Assembly (NCBI RefSeq): GCF_036894955.1
Contig: NZ_CP145905.1
Location: 2,064,501 to 2,128,500 of the forward strand
Direction: 5' to 3'
Length of the DNA: 64,000 bases
Source of the DNA: Paenibacillus sp. KS-LC4
GTDB lineage: Bacteria > Bacillota > Bacilli > Paenibacillales > Paenibacillaceae
In this document: piece by piece, positions 18,507-27,319 of the stretch
How the letters are laid out: each line of letters begins with the position of its first letter
How positions within the stretch are numbered: position 1 is the stretch's first letter
Program-made: the position numbers and the translations under genes
The notes under the pieces: model-generated
Database searches by the model: none
What the model was told of the DNA's origin: nothing
Seen by the model: the letters and a program-made list of their open reading frames with translations, nothing else

Positions 18507-18533
18507 CGTTTCACCCCTTGATTCAAAAAAAAT

Positions 18534-18587
18534 GAACGTTCTATTCGGAAACGTTTCTTTGACTTAACAATAGCATCGTCGTAGAGT
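18534..18587 (+). promoter_or_regulatory. Promoter of MetX-like gene with adjacent palindromes
   Basis: TTGACT (18559-18564), 17 bp, TAGAGT (18582-18587) form a probable promoter for the hydrolase. Immediately upstream are palindromes GAACGTTC (18534-18541) and GAAACGTTTC (18548-18557), candidate sites for the divergent LysR regulator. Confidence 0.55.
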
Positions 18588-18635
18588 GATGACAAGAAAG
18601 ATAGACAATCTTAGCTAACAAAAGGAGATTTTGAA

Positions 18636-19646
18636 ATGAGAGATTATGAAATTTATGAACTGGGGGATGTTCTGCTGCAAGCTGGCGACACTTTGCCAGA
18701 TGCCATTCTCGCCTACAAAACCTATGGCACGCTAAATGCGGAAAAAAATAATGTAATTGTATATCCCACCTGGTTTGCAGGTCTACATACCGATAATGAA
18801 TGGCTAATAGGACATGGCAAGGCACTGGACCCAGAAAAGTATTTTATCATCGTTCCGAATATGTTAGGTAATGGACTATCCTCCTCGCCAAGCAATACGC
18901 CAGCGCCTTATCATCAGGCTCATTTTCCACTGATTTCGATTTATGATAATGTGCGGCTGCAGCATCAGCTGGTTACTCAACATTTTGGCATTACAAAAAT
19001 TGCCCTTGTTGTAGGCTGGTCACTAGGAGCGGTACAGACGTTTCAGTGGGGAGCAAGCTATCCCGATATGGTGGAACGAATCGCTCCCTTCGGAGGCACT
19101 GCCATGACTCGGCCGCATGCAAAGGTTGTATTTGAAGGAATGATTGCTGGCCTTCAGGCTGATTCTGCTTGGAGCAATGGTTTTTATATGCAGAAGCCTA
19201 CAGCGGGATTGGCAGCCATGGGTCGAATCTATGCAGCCTGGGGCTTCTCTCAGGCTTATTATCGAGAACAGCTCTATAAGCAGGAGGGATACGATACACT
19301 GGAGGAATATCTTGTCGATTATTGGGATCAGGTGTTTTTGGACTTTGATGCAAATGATCTAATCACCATGTTACGTACGGGCATCGCCGGTGACATTAGT
19401 GCTAATCCGACGTATAACGGCGATTTTAAACGTGCATTAAGCGGGATTACAGCGCGGGCTCTGGTTATGCCGGGAAGTACGGACCTTTTCTTCCCTCCCC
19501 AGGATAACGAATATGAAGCACGGCATATGCCGAATGCGCTTTTCTTGCCAATCGAGTCAAAGTGGGGGCATTGCGCAGGCATTGGACAGCATAAACCAGA
19601 TTCCGAATTTATAGATAAAAGTCTAAAAGATTTTTTGCTTCAATAA
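18636..19646 (+). CDS. Alpha/beta hydrolase, homoserine O-acetyltransferase (MetX)-like
   Basis: Soluble 336-aa alpha/beta-fold protein of the MetX-like group. The nucleophile elbow is GWSLGAVQ (S129); D283 (PGSTDLFFP) and H312 (WGHCAG) complete the triad. The N-terminal AYKTYGTLNAEKNN segment is typical of MetX relatives. AAAGGAGAT precedes the ATG. It is a single-gene unit divergent from a LysR regulator, not part of a methionine operon, so a true MetX role is uncertain and a broader acyltransferase or esterase function is possible. Confidence 0.85.
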   Translation: MRDYEIYELGDVLLQAGDTLPDAILAYKTYGTLNAEKNNVIVYPTWFAGLHTDNEWLIGHGKALDPEKYFIIVPNMLGNGLSSSPSNTPAPYHQAHFPLISIYDNVRLQHQLVTQHFGITKIALVVGWSLGAVQTFQWGASYPDMVERIAPFGGTAMTRPHAKVVFEGMIAGLQADSAWSNGFYMQKPTAGLAAMGRIYAAWGFSQAYYREQLYKQEGYDTLEEYLVDYWDQVFLDFDANDLITMLRTGIAGDISANPTYNGDFKRALSGITARALVMPGSTDLFFPPQDNEYEARHMPNALFLPIESKWGHCAGIGQHKPDSEFIDKSLKDFLLQ

Positions 19647-19667
19647 AGCCTTTCAATTTTCGTCCCC

Positions 19668-19699
19668 TTGACCTTCCCCTGCACGGGAAACTGTATACT
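19668..19699 (+). promoter_or_regulatory. MerR-type promoter with 20-bp spacer
   Basis: TTGACC (19668-19673) and TATACT (19694-19699) are separated by 20 bp, and the spacer holds the dyad TTCCC-N6-GGGAA (19674-19689). An overlong spacer with a central dyad is the hallmark of MerR-family autoregulated promoters. The predicted start near 19706 rules out the in-frame ATG at that position as initiator. Confidence 0.8.
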
Positions 19700-19729
19700 C
19701 CTATTATGCAATTGATTGGAGGTGATATT

Positions 19730-20692
19730 TTGTTTAAGATCAGCGAGTTTTCTAGGCTAAGCAAGGTATCCTTAAAAACTTTGCGCTATTACGATCAGAT
19801 AGGCATATTAAAGCCAAGACAAGTGGATCACGGCACGGGCTACCGTTATTATTCGGCAGAGCAGCTTCTGGAGCTCAACCGGATTTTTATTTATAAGGAG
19901 CTGGGGTTCACATTGCCACAAATTATGCAGCTGCTCCACGAAGATATTACGTTGGAAAATATTCAAGGGATGTTTAAGCTGAAAAAAGGTGAAATCCAGC
20001 ATATTATCGTTAGGGAGCAAGCGAAGCTTGCCCGGATTGAAGAGCGTATGCAGCTTATCGAAAGAGAGGGGCAAGTCGAAACAGGACAAGAAGTCAGAAT
20101 TAAAGAGGAAGGGGCCCGGCTGTTTCTTTTTCTGAAAGCGTGCGGGAGAGAAGAGGACATACCAGAGCTGCATCGTAATAGCGATCTATTATTAACGAAG
20201 GAAATTCGCCGATTGGCTCAAGGCCCTCAGGTTGTTTTGTGGAAGGAAATAGACGGAAAAGAGGAAGAGTTTGAATTTGAAGCCGGTTATTATTTAACCT
20301 GTGAGCCTCTATTATTGCCAGAGCCCTTTCAACTAAGGCATCTTCCTCCTGAGCCGATGATGGCCACAATGGCCTTTCATTCGAATTCCAGCTTTGCTAG
20401 TAGAGCCTGTGTTGTTTTAGCCAAATGGATTGAGGAAAATAACTATCGGATCAAGGAGAACGAGCCTGGCAGCGTGGAGTATTTCCCCTGCCCAGCAGCT
20501 ATATTTAGTTACTTTAGCGCCTCGAAATCCGGACATTGCCCTAAGCGTAAATACGTCGTTCATCCAATTTGGTTTTGCGCTGGGATCTGGTTTAGGCGGG
20601 CTTGTCATCAGCTGCACTTCCGTTCAATATTTACATTGGCTGGGCCTTGCAGCTGTATGCATAGCTATATTTCTTGCGATCTTGTTATTTAA
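19730..20692 (+). CDS. MerR-family regulator with C-terminus replaced by out-of-frame MFS gene sequence
   Basis: The start is TTG at 19730 with GGAGGTGAT 7 bases upstream. Residues 1-70 are a clear MerR winged helix (FKISEFSRLSKVSLKTLRYY), followed by a dimerisation coiled coil and most of a GyrI-like effector-binding domain. After about residue 251 (GSVEY) the frame runs into DNA that encodes, in another frame, the end of an MFS transporter. The last ~68 residues (rich in C, F, H) are therefore nonsense. The native protein has probably lost 20-30 residues. The DNA-binding part and promoter are intact, so it may still bind DNA but sense its ligand poorly. Confidence 0.8.
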   Translation: MFKISEFSRLSKVSLKTLRYYDQIGILKPRQVDHGTGYRYYSAEQLLELNRIFIYKELGFTLPQIMQLLHEDITLENIQGMFKLKKGEIQHIIVREQAKLARIEERMQLIEREGQVETGQEVRIKEEGARLFLFLKACGREEDIPELHRNSDLLLTKEIRRLAQGPQVVLWKEIDGKEEEFEFEAGYYLTCEPLLLPEPFQLRHLPPEPMMATMAFHSNSSFASRACVVLAKWIEENNYRIKENEPGSVEYFPCPAAIFSYFSASKSGHCPKRKYVVHPIWFCAGIWFRRACHQLHFRSIFTLAGPCSCMHSYISCDLVI

Positions 20693-20735
20693 AAAAAGGA
20701 ACGCGGGGATTGGAACCTCTATGGCTAATAAATAA
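20484..20735 (+). pseudogene. C-terminal remnant of an MFS drug-efflux-type transporter
   Basis: In a frame different from the MerR gene the DNA reads PAQQLYLVTLAPRNPDIALS then FGFALGSGLGGLVIS and two hydrophobic helices, ending KKRNAGIGTSMANK and TAA. This is the last fifth of an AraJ/YdhP-like MFS transporter. There is no start; the junction with the MerR gene is near 20484-20490. It marks a deletion that fused two genes formerly in the same orientation. Confidence 0.8.
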
Positions 20736-20767
20736 AAAAGGCAGCGGGCTGAAGCTCACAAATGCTG

Positions 20768-20813
20768 CAATGGCGCGCTTTCTGGCATTTCTAGAAACCG
20801 CGTCATTGCTTTT
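20768..20813. terminator. Bidirectional terminator between MFS remnant and sigK
   Basis: CAATG-CGCG-TTTCT and AGAAA-CGCG-CATTG arms form a long interrupted stem, followed by TTTT on the plus strand. It lies between convergent transcription units. Confidence 0.7.
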
Positions 20814-20828
20814 AAGTGGCGTTCGGCG

Positions 20829-21527
20829 TTACCTCTTCACTTTATAAAACTCATGATACAGCTTCATCAGCGCCCGTTTCTCAATTCTCGACACATAGCT
20901 GCGGCTAATTCCAAGCTCCTTTGCAATCTCCCTTTGCGTCCGTTCTTCCCCGCCATGCTCTAAGCCGAATCGGCCCATAATGACTTCCTTTTCACGTTCA
21001 TCAAGTATGATTAAATTTTTATAAATTTTACTTTTTTCCATTTTAAGCTGGACAGTTTCGACGATTTCATTTGGGTCGCTCCCAAGTATATCTACGAGCG
21101 TGATTTCGTTTCCTTCTTTGTCCGTGCCGATTGGATCATGCAGCGACACGTCCTTGCGCGTTTTTTTCAAGGAGCGAAGATGCATGAGAATTTCGTTCTC
21201 AATACAACGGGCAGCAAAGGTTGCCAGCTTCGTACCTTTGCCGGTCTGAAAGCTTTCAATGGCTTTAATTAGACCAATGGTGCCGATGGAAATCAAATCC
21301 TCCAGGTCTTCTCCCGTGTTATCAAATTTTTTGACGATATGGGCGACCAAGCGCAAATTATGCTCGATAAGTAGATTGCGGGAATGCGTATTGCCTTGTG
21401 CCATTAGCGCAAGATGCTTTGCTTCCTCTTCTTCACGCAGCGGCTGCGGAAAAGCGTTATTTTTTACGTACGACACGAGCAGCGTTAGCTGTTTAATAAA
21501 TAAAGCAATAGCAGCAAATAATCCCAT
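20829..21527 (-). CDS. sigK: Sporulation sigma factor SigK (pro-form)
   Basis: Late mother-cell RNA polymerase sigma factor (232 aa), controlling spore coat and maturation genes. It shows a hydrophobic pro-sequence ([20 protein letters not shown]), which in the family is removed by SpoIVFB, then region 2 ([36 protein letters not shown]) and region 4 helix-turn-helix ([20 protein letters not shown]). The gene is continuous, with no skin-type interruption. ATG at 21527 is chosen from GGGGGTG 8 bases upstream; a TTG 6 bp earlier is the alternative. A SigE-like promoter precedes it. Confidence 0.95.
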   Translation of the reverse strand: MGLFAAIALFIKQLTLLVSYVKNNAFPQPLREEEEAKHLALMAQGNTHSRNLLIEHNLRLVAHIVKKFDNTGEDLEDLISIGTIGLIKAIESFQTGKGTKLATFAARCIENEILMHLRSLKKTRKDVSLHDPIGTDKEGNEITLVDILGSDPNEIVETVQLKMEKSKIYKNLIILDEREKEVIMGRFGLEHGGEERTQREIAKELGISRSYVSRIEKRALMKLYHEFYKVKR

Positions 21528-21659
21528 CGTCAAGACACCCCCATGAAGTATTGCCGGGCCTCTTAATCAGCCTCAGCGTGCACGAACATCAATTTTACAT
21601 TGTATGTAGGCAGGGGCCTATACGTGCATGTACATTCGAAAAGACGTCAGCGGACAAAA

Positions 21660-21689
21660 ATGAGTATGCCTATCGTACGCTTAATATGA
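21660..21689 (-). promoter_or_regulatory. SigE-type promoter of sigK
   Basis: On the minus strand TCATATT, 14 bp, CATACTCAT fits the SigE consensus (KMATATT, 14-15 bp, CATACANT). It lies about 130 bp before the sigK start, as expected for SigE-driven sigK. A GGACAAA resembling a SpoIIID box lies next to it at about 21652. Confidence 0.65.
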
Positions 21690-22006
21690 ATATATTCGGT
21701 CGGCGATCAAGTGTGGAAAAATTACTTCGGCATTTACACCTCCGCAGGCTCGTTCCAGCCTTGGTAAATGCGCCGCACCAAGCGCTTCCGCAGGCTCTTG
21801 GAGCTTCCGAAGCATTTGCCGAAAGCAGCAAAAAGGATTGCCCCCTGTTAACGAATACGTTACAATTATAGGATAATTATTGCAAAATAGTATGCTTGAA
21901 GGGCGTTCTGTTGCAATTTTATTATCATCATGCGTCAATTTCATCTAGAGTTTCTCAGGAAATAATTGTGACAAGCACTCAATTATAATGAGAAAGGAAG
22001 GATCGT

Positions 22007-23083
22007 TTGACAAAAAAGATGCTGCCGGTAACGATACCAATAGTTGTGGGGTACAAAAGATATTCTCATTTTTTGGCTGTTATGAGTAATGATGAGAAGT
22101 CTCAGGCCTGGATATTGAACCATTTTATACAGCTGTATTCGGATAAGGCCTTTGATCAGGATATTCATTGGCTAAGCTTTTATTTAGGCGATCTCCTCAT
22201 GTGGAGGCATAACAATAACCCGTGGCTCTATAACCAAGAAATGGAATTTAGTTTAATTAATCAATGGACGGACTTAGATAAATTTATTATAAGCTGCATT
22301 GACAAAAATCAATATGTTTACATAAATTGCGATTATTATTATGTGCCTTATTCAAATTTTTATGGGAAGGTTAATCGAAGAAGCCAATTACTCATTACCG
22401 GCTATGATTTGGAGAAAAATGAATTTACGCTAATGGATTATTTCAACGCGCAGTACAGGGCTGTCACAGTCTCTATTCCGGCGCTTGTCAATGCTGCGAA
22501 GCAAGGGAATTCTGGACGGGCGCTGAATCGCTCCAAAATCGTTCTTATTGAGCTGAATCAAGTCGAGCATTATGAATTTAATTTATCCTTAGCGAGCAAG
22601 CTGCTGAAGGACTATTTGTACGCTGGAAATACGTATGAGCGAATGCCGTTATTTAAAAAGCCAAGAGAACATGCAGCATTCGGCATGGCTATTTATGCGG
22701 ATTTGCAGCAGTTTCTTGATCGAATCCAGCAGCAGAGCACCGTGCATTCGAGCCTACCTTTTCATATTTTGTATGAGCATAAGAAATGTATGCGCTTACT
22801 TTACGACCGTTTGATTCAGTCGGGCAGCATAGAGCCTTCAGCTGCTTTAGCGGATGAATTATCACTATTGATCGAGAAATCGCTTGTACTGCGCAATCTT
22901 TATTTCAAATTAGAAATAAGCGAGGATCTGCACCTCATCGGCAAGATGAAGCAAAGTGTGGAAACGATTAAAGCTTTGGAAATTTCAGCGCTTGAGAAGC
23001 TGATTGCGCTCATTGATGGAAGGGGCAGCAATGATTTGCAGCAGGATGTACGAGATGAAGCACCCTCGATGAATAGCTCTTAG
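22007..23083 (+). CDS. Hypothetical protein, possibly BtrH N-terminal-like
   Basis: Soluble 358-aa protein with no signal peptide. TTG at 22007 is used as start because GAAAGGAAGG lies just upstream; an ATG at 22019 is possible. The YVYINCDYYYVPYS segment followed by LLITGYDLEKNEFTLMDYFN recalls the BtrH N-terminal/C39-like fold found in Paenibacillus natural-product loci. That is a weak resemblance. The C-terminal third is helical. It stands alone, flanked by sigK and a convergent lipoprotein gene, with a terminator downstream. No pathway can be assigned. Confidence 0.75.
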   Translation: MTKKMLPVTIPIVVGYKRYSHFLAVMSNDEKSQAWILNHFIQLYSDKAFDQDIHWLSFYLGDLLMWRHNNNPWLYNQEMEFSLINQWTDLDKFIISCIDKNQYVYINCDYYYVPYSNFYGKVNRRSQLLITGYDLEKNEFTLMDYFNAQYRAVTVSIPALVNAAKQGNSGRALNRSKIVLIELNQVEHYEFNLSLASKLLKDYLYAGNTYERMPLFKKPREHAAFGMAIYADLQQFLDRIQQQSTVHSSLPFHILYEHKKCMRLLYDRLIQSGSIEPSAALADELSLLIEKSLVLRNLYFKLEISEDLHLIGKMKQSVETIKALEISALEKLIALIDGRGSNDLQQDVRDEAPSMNSS

Positions 23084-23149
23084 TTAAGACTCTATACCGT
23101 CCCTTGATTTTCCTTATAAACCTGCATATTGTTGATGTGAAAAACGAAA

Positions 23150-23186
23150 GGCTGACGATGGACATCACGCCATCGCCAGTCTTTTA
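23150..23186. terminator. Terminator between convergent genes
   Basis: GGCTGACGATGG and CCATCGCCAGTC pair with one mismatch, followed by TTTTATTTT. It serves the upstream hypothetical gene and possibly the convergent lipoprotein gene. Confidence 0.8.
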
Positions 23187-23250
23187 TTTTCTATAAAAAA
23201 TAGAGGGGATTTCTTGCTGCTGTAGAATGAACGCTTACTGCGCCCTATTG

Positions 23251-24549
23251 TTAACCTTGTTCATAAATAAGGGCTCGCCCATCCGCGGAAGTGCGGACTT
23301 TCGCCTTTTCGGCGGACTCCTCGCCCGATGCTGCGCGCGGTACTGCTTCCATCTGTTTTTTCACTTTATGAATGACATCATAGCTGTAGTAGCTGATATT
23401 TGTTTCTTCTATGTCGTAATCCGTCGTGTTTTTTTGAGCGTAAGTATAGGCTTTAATGAGCGCGACGTTGGAATCGAGCCACTGAACGACTTCTATCGCT
23501 GAACGGTCGCCCGATGCGGCTTGCAAGGAAGCAATAGGCAGTCCATCACGGTCATAAAAATAAATTTGCTCTGGGGCCAGTTTTAAGTAGTCAATGTCGA
23601 TGCCTGTGATGCGATGCTGCTGCTCTGGGGCAGTGTCCATCCAAGCCACGGTACTTGCCGGGTTCCATTTCATCAACTCTGAGGGGACATAGCGTTTTTC
23701 CGGCAGCTTAACGCTTGATAGCCGTTGTCCGTCAGCTGTAAAAAAAGTAACCTCCCCGCTTTCATCGTTATGGACGAAACGCTCAAAGTCAGGTGACAGG
23801 AACAAGGAAGGCGCCCCGGTCGTCGAATGAGGAATGACGCGAAACGTATTTTCCGGCAGCCGATCTTGCTTGTCCTCGCCCAACAGGTCGAAAAACCACA
23901 CATTGCCCAAATAGCTCTGCATAAACAGCTGCTGCTTGTCCTCGTTCCATTGATATTGATAAATATAGTCGTAGTCTTCAGTCAACGGCCAAAAATCCTC
24001 TCGAATCCTTGTCCTTTCGCCTGTCTTGGCATTTAAAACGGATAGGTGGTAGCGGCCTCCGTTATTAATTATTTCCGGCTCAAGAAAAACGAGCCGTTCT
24101 TCGTCGAGCTTTAACAGCTGCCGCTCCTTTCCCGAATGAAAAGAATTGTACCAGCGATTGTTGGAGTCGGTAATCGTCTCGCTCCATTCCACCTTTACCT
24201 CGTCCTGTCCCAGGCGATGCGAAAGAAGCGCATTTGTAACGATATCGTCGCCACGATACAGAGTGACCATGTGATATATGGCTCCTTGAAGCTCGACAGG
24301 AGAGCTGCTGCCCACTGTATAATGGCCGAAAGCATCGGATATTTCTGCGCGGATGCTGCCGTCGGGGTTGCGGCTCGTTGTGAAGCTTAGGCTGGTTAGC
24401 TTAACATCGGAATTGGAAGCCGCAGGCTGAGCAGTTGAAAGAGGCGTCTCATTTGCTGTCGCCGTCTCTACTTTGCTATCGTTAGAGCATCCTGCTATTA
24501 AGAGGCTGAATAAAATACAGCCTTGAACGGTTATATGCTTTGCTTTCAT
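23251..24549 (-). CDS. Hypothetical lipoprotein, probable beta-propeller-like
   Basis: A 432-aa protein with signal peptide and lipobox LIAGC (lipidated C21), followed by a low-complexity T/A/S linker. The remainder consists of repeated short strands with turns (for example RLVFLEPEIINNGGRYHLS, FLSPDFERFVHNDESG and IYFYDRDGLPIAS), which suggests a beta-propeller-like fold on the outer face of the membrane. I recognise no catalytic motif. A GAGGGC run lies before the ATG. It is a single-gene unit. Confidence 0.8.
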   Translation of the reverse strand: MKAKHITVQGCILFSLLIAGCSNDSKVETATANETPLSTAQPAASNSDVKLTSLSFTTSRNPDGSIRAEISDAFGHYTVGSSSPVELQGAIYHMVTLYRGDDIVTNALLSHRLGQDEVKVEWSETITDSNNRWYNSFHSGKERQLLKLDEERLVFLEPEIINNGGRYHLSVLNAKTGERTRIREDFWPLTEDYDYIYQYQWNEDKQQLFMQSYLGNVWFFDLLGEDKQDRLPENTFRVIPHSTTGAPSLFLSPDFERFVHNDESGEVTFFTADGQRLSSVKLPEKRYVPSELMKWNPASTVAWMDTAPEQQHRITGIDIDYLKLAPEQIYFYDRDGLPIASLQAASGDRSAIEVVQWLDSNVALIKAYTYAQKNTTDYDIEETNISYYSYDVIHKVKKQMEAVPRAASGEESAEKAKVRTSADGRALIYEQG

Positions 24550-24792
24550 GCTTGCCCTCCTCTTAGTGAAATGAACGATTAATTTTTATCTGCATGCTCA
24601 TTTCAGACGAATATGCGCGGAAATTGTTGCAGGCGGGGTCACGTTTAGAGCACCATAGCCTCCTTCAAAAAAGATTGCAAAGAGACCCATCAAATTATAT
24701 GATGTGAATAAGTTAATTTACATATTTTCTAATTAACAAATGTATAAATTCATTGATGAATACGATTAAATTTAATGCAAGGGGCGTTTGTA

Positions 24793-25680
24793 ATGGGCAA
24801 AAAGCAGCTGGGGCATATTCATTTTCGTGATCCGTTTATACTAGTGGACCAAGGCAGCAAAAAATATTATTTGTACGGCTCCATCGGGCAAAATGTGTGG
24901 AGCGGCAAAGCGATTGGCTTTGATGTTTATGAGAGCGAGGATCTTGCTGAGTGGAGCGGTCCGATTCCCTGCTTCCGCCCTGAGCCAGACTTCTGGTCGG
25001 ATCATCATTACTGGGCGCCAGAGGTGTATGAGTGGGACGGCCGCTATTATATGTTCGCAAGCTTTAAAGCGGACGGCATTCCGCGGGTAACGGGCGTTCT
25101 GGCGGCAGACCAGCCGCAAGGGCCGTTCGAGCCATGGAGCAGGGCGCTGACTCCGCTGGCTTGGGAATGCCTCGATGGCACGCTGTTCGTCGACAACGCT
25201 GGCGAGCCGTGGATGGTGTTCTGCAAGGAGTGGGTGCAGGTGCAGGACGGCGAAATGTATGCGGTTCGGATTACGCGTGATATGAAGGAAGCGGTGGGCG
25301 AGCCGATTTTATTGTTCAAGGCGTCAGATGCTGTATGGTCTGTCGGCGGCGGCGATAATCAGCAAAACTATGTCACGGACGGCCCTTTCCTGCATCGGAT
25401 GGCAAATGGCGAGCTGGTCATGATGTGGTCCACGAGCGGTCAGGAAGGTTATACGATGGGCATTGCCCGTTCAGCCTCCGGTACGATTACGGGACCGTGG
25501 ATTCAGGATGCTGAGCCTTTGTTCGCAAAGGATGGGGGGCATGGCATGCTGTTTAAAACGTTTGAAGGCCAGCTGTGCCTGACCATTCATGCGCCTAACA
25601 AGCATCCGCAGGAGCGGCCGGTTATTTTCCGCTTGGAAGAAGCGGATGGCCAATTTATTTTGCTGGATCAAATGGATTAA
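24793..25680 (+). CDS. Glycoside hydrolase family 43-like protein, cytoplasmic
   Basis: A 295-aa five-bladed-propeller enzyme without signal peptide. The general base is D13 (HFRDPFI), the pKa-modulating D128 (CLDGTLF) and the expected general acid position shows D196 (VTDGPFL) where many GH43 members carry Glu. A conserved block, GYTMGIARSASGTITGPW, follows. ATG at 24793 is chosen from AAGGGG 8-10 bases upstream; an in-frame ATG at 24775 overlaps that site. It is a single-gene unit ending at a strong terminator. Arabinofuranosidase or xylosidase activity is possible but unproven. Confidence 0.85.
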   Translation: MGKKQLGHIHFRDPFILVDQGSKKYYLYGSIGQNVWSGKAIGFDVYESEDLAEWSGPIPCFRPEPDFWSDHHYWAPEVYEWDGRYYMFASFKADGIPRVTGVLAADQPQGPFEPWSRALTPLAWECLDGTLFVDNAGEPWMVFCKEWVQVQDGEMYAVRITRDMKEAVGEPILLFKASDAVWSVGGGDNQQNYVTDGPFLHRMANGELVMMWSTSGQEGYTMGIARSASGTITGPWIQDAEPLFAKDGGHGMLFKTFEGQLCLTIHAPNKHPQERPVIFRLEEADGQFILLDQMD

Positions 25681-25698
25681 GTGATGCTTCGACCCTCG

Positions 25699-25753
25699 AG
25701 ACCTAAGCCGGGCAGGTAATCTTTTCTTTTACCCGCCAGCTTAGGTCTATTTT
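25699..25753 (+). terminator. Rho-independent terminator after GH43 gene
   Basis: AGACCTAAGC (from 25699) pairs with GCTTAGGTCT, with an inner GGGNAGGTAA/TTACCCGCC stem, followed by ATTTTC. A long strong hairpin. Confidence 0.9.
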
Positions 25754-25866
25754 CATTGACTGATGGCACCGTAAATAAGAGCAGGACTGAGAGTTGTACA
25801 AAAGTAGTAGAAATACTAGAATAAGAAAAGGTTTAAAGCTGCTATTTTGCAGCTTATGAACGCGTC

Positions 25867-27069
25867 ATGAGATGGAAGGAGCTTTATATAAAAGTCATGC
25901 TGAACACCAAAAATATATCAAGCGGGCTCGCAACCGCGATTATGGCCTGTACAGGAGGCGCGGTGCTCATTATTCAAGCAGCGGATGCGCTTGGACTCAG
26001 CCGGGCGGAGGCTTTATCGTGGCTGTTTGCGGTTTATGTCATTGGCGGTGCGCTAAATTTGTGGCTTATTGTTCGCTATAAAATGCCGTTTGCTGGTGCT
26101 CATTCGCTTACCGCTGTCGCTTTTCTCAGTGCGTCAGCGCTGCATTATCCGATCAAGGAGCTCGCGGGCAGCTTTATTATGGCTGGCGTGCTTATTGCTC
26201 TGCTTGGCGTTACCGGCTTATTCGGCAAGCTTCTGGGACTCATTCCAAAGCCGATGCTGGACGCGATGCTGGCGGGAATTGTGCTGCATTACGTCGTGGC
26301 GATTATTCCGGCTATTAAAGAGCTTCCGATTATCGGCTTATTATCCTTTCTGGGCTTTCTTATCGTACCTAAGCTGAATAAATCAATTCCGCCCTTGCTT
26401 GGAATGCTGGCATTTGGCGTCATCGGCCTGCTCATTTGGCATGAATTTCCTGCGGCTGAGGCAGCTGAATTTAGTATGCCGCACTGGATTAGTCCGTCCT
26501 TTACAACAGGCAGCTTCATCTCGATATCCATTCCAATTGCTATATTGATTTTGAGCAATGATATTGCAGTATCGCTGGCTGCCTTAAAGAAAAATGGCTA
26601 TCATCCGCCTGTGAACAAGACGGTTGTTTTTTCAGGCCTCGGTACACTGCTCGTTGGTTTTTTCGGCGGACATGCGGTCAACGTTGGGGGGATGATGACT
26701 GCCTTATGCAGCAGCGACGAAGCTGGGGAAAGAAAGAGCCGCATCTGGGCGGGTATCGTTTGCAGCGTGCTGGTTATTATTTTCGGCGTATTTGCCGGAG
26801 CGATGCTTGTGCTGATTAATAGGCTGCCATCGGCGTTTATTGTGCTGCTGTCCGGCTTCTCGCTGGCTGGGGTGCTGATTGGCAATCTGCAAGCGGTCTT
26901 TTCAGAAACGTCCTACCGTTTTTCGACGTTGTTTGCTTTCATTATTGCGATTGCCAATGTTTCTTTTTTTGGCATTTCATCGCCTGTGTGGTCATTGCTC
27001 ATAGGCTGTCTGATCGCCAAAGTGCTCAAGGAGGGCAAGCCGAAACCAGTGGAAGTGTCTGGTGTATAA
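25867..27069 (+). CDS. BenE-like benzoate/proton symporter family transporter
   Basis: Integral membrane protein (400 aa) with about 11-12 hydrophobic segments. The MPFAGAHSLTAVAF and FFGGHAVNVGGMMTALCSS segments are characteristic of the BenE branch of the nucleobase/benzoate transporter superfamily. ATG at 25867 lacks a good ribosome binding site; ATG at 25897 has AAGGAGC 14 bases upstream, which is too far, so the start is uncertain. It is flanked by terminators on both sides and no aromatic catabolism genes are nearby, so the substrate is open. Confidence 0.85.
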   Translation: MRWKELYIKVMLNTKNISSGLATAIMACTGGAVLIIQAADALGLSRAEALSWLFAVYVIGGALNLWLIVRYKMPFAGAHSLTAVAFLSASALHYPIKELAGSFIMAGVLIALLGVTGLFGKLLGLIPKPMLDAMLAGIVLHYVVAIIPAIKELPIIGLLSFLGFLIVPKLNKSIPPLLGMLAFGVIGLLIWHEFPAAEAAEFSMPHWISPSFTTGSFISISIPIAILILSNDIAVSLAALKKNGYHPPVNKTVVFSGLGTLLVGFFGGHAVNVGGMMTALCSSDEAGERKSRIWAGIVCSVLVIIFGVFAGAMLVLINRLPSAFIVLLSGFSLAGVLIGNLQAVFSETSYRFSTLFAFIIAIANVSFFGISSPVWSLLIGCLIAKVLKEGKPKPVEVSGV

Positions 27070-27145
27070 AAGGAATGAGCATGCCGAGCATGGTTGCTGC
27101 TCTATAACAGCCGTACGTTAACTGGCCTCAATCTAAATAAACAGG

Positions 27146-27196
27146 TGATGGATGCAGTCAAGGTGTCGAAGGACGCTGGACGGTCCATCATTTTTT
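27146..27196 (+). terminator. Probable terminator after BenE-like gene
   Basis: TGATGGA (27146-27152) pairs with TCCATCA (27184-27190), followed by six T. The loop is long. Confidence 0.6.
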
Positions 27197-27249
27197 AATT
27201 TTCAATAAAGATGGATTTACATAATATGGGGTTTGTGCTATGTTTGCTG

Positions 27250-27263
27250 TGGAAGCGCATCCA
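27250..27263. promoter_or_regulatory. cre-like site before GH26 gene
   Basis: TGGAAGCGCATCCA is a near-perfect palindrome that differs at two positions from the CcpA consensus TGWAARCGYTWNCW. It lies 57 bp before the GH26 start, consistent with carbon catabolite control. Confidence 0.5.
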
Positions 27264-27319
27264 ATAGTTGATATTTTGATCTTGTATTTACCATTTTTAA
27301 TGTGGGAGGAAAGGCAAGG

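Noticed and set aside
20829..21527. Possible skin-like interruption of sigK
   Set aside because: The reading frame runs from pro-sequence through region 4 without a break, so no excision element is needed.
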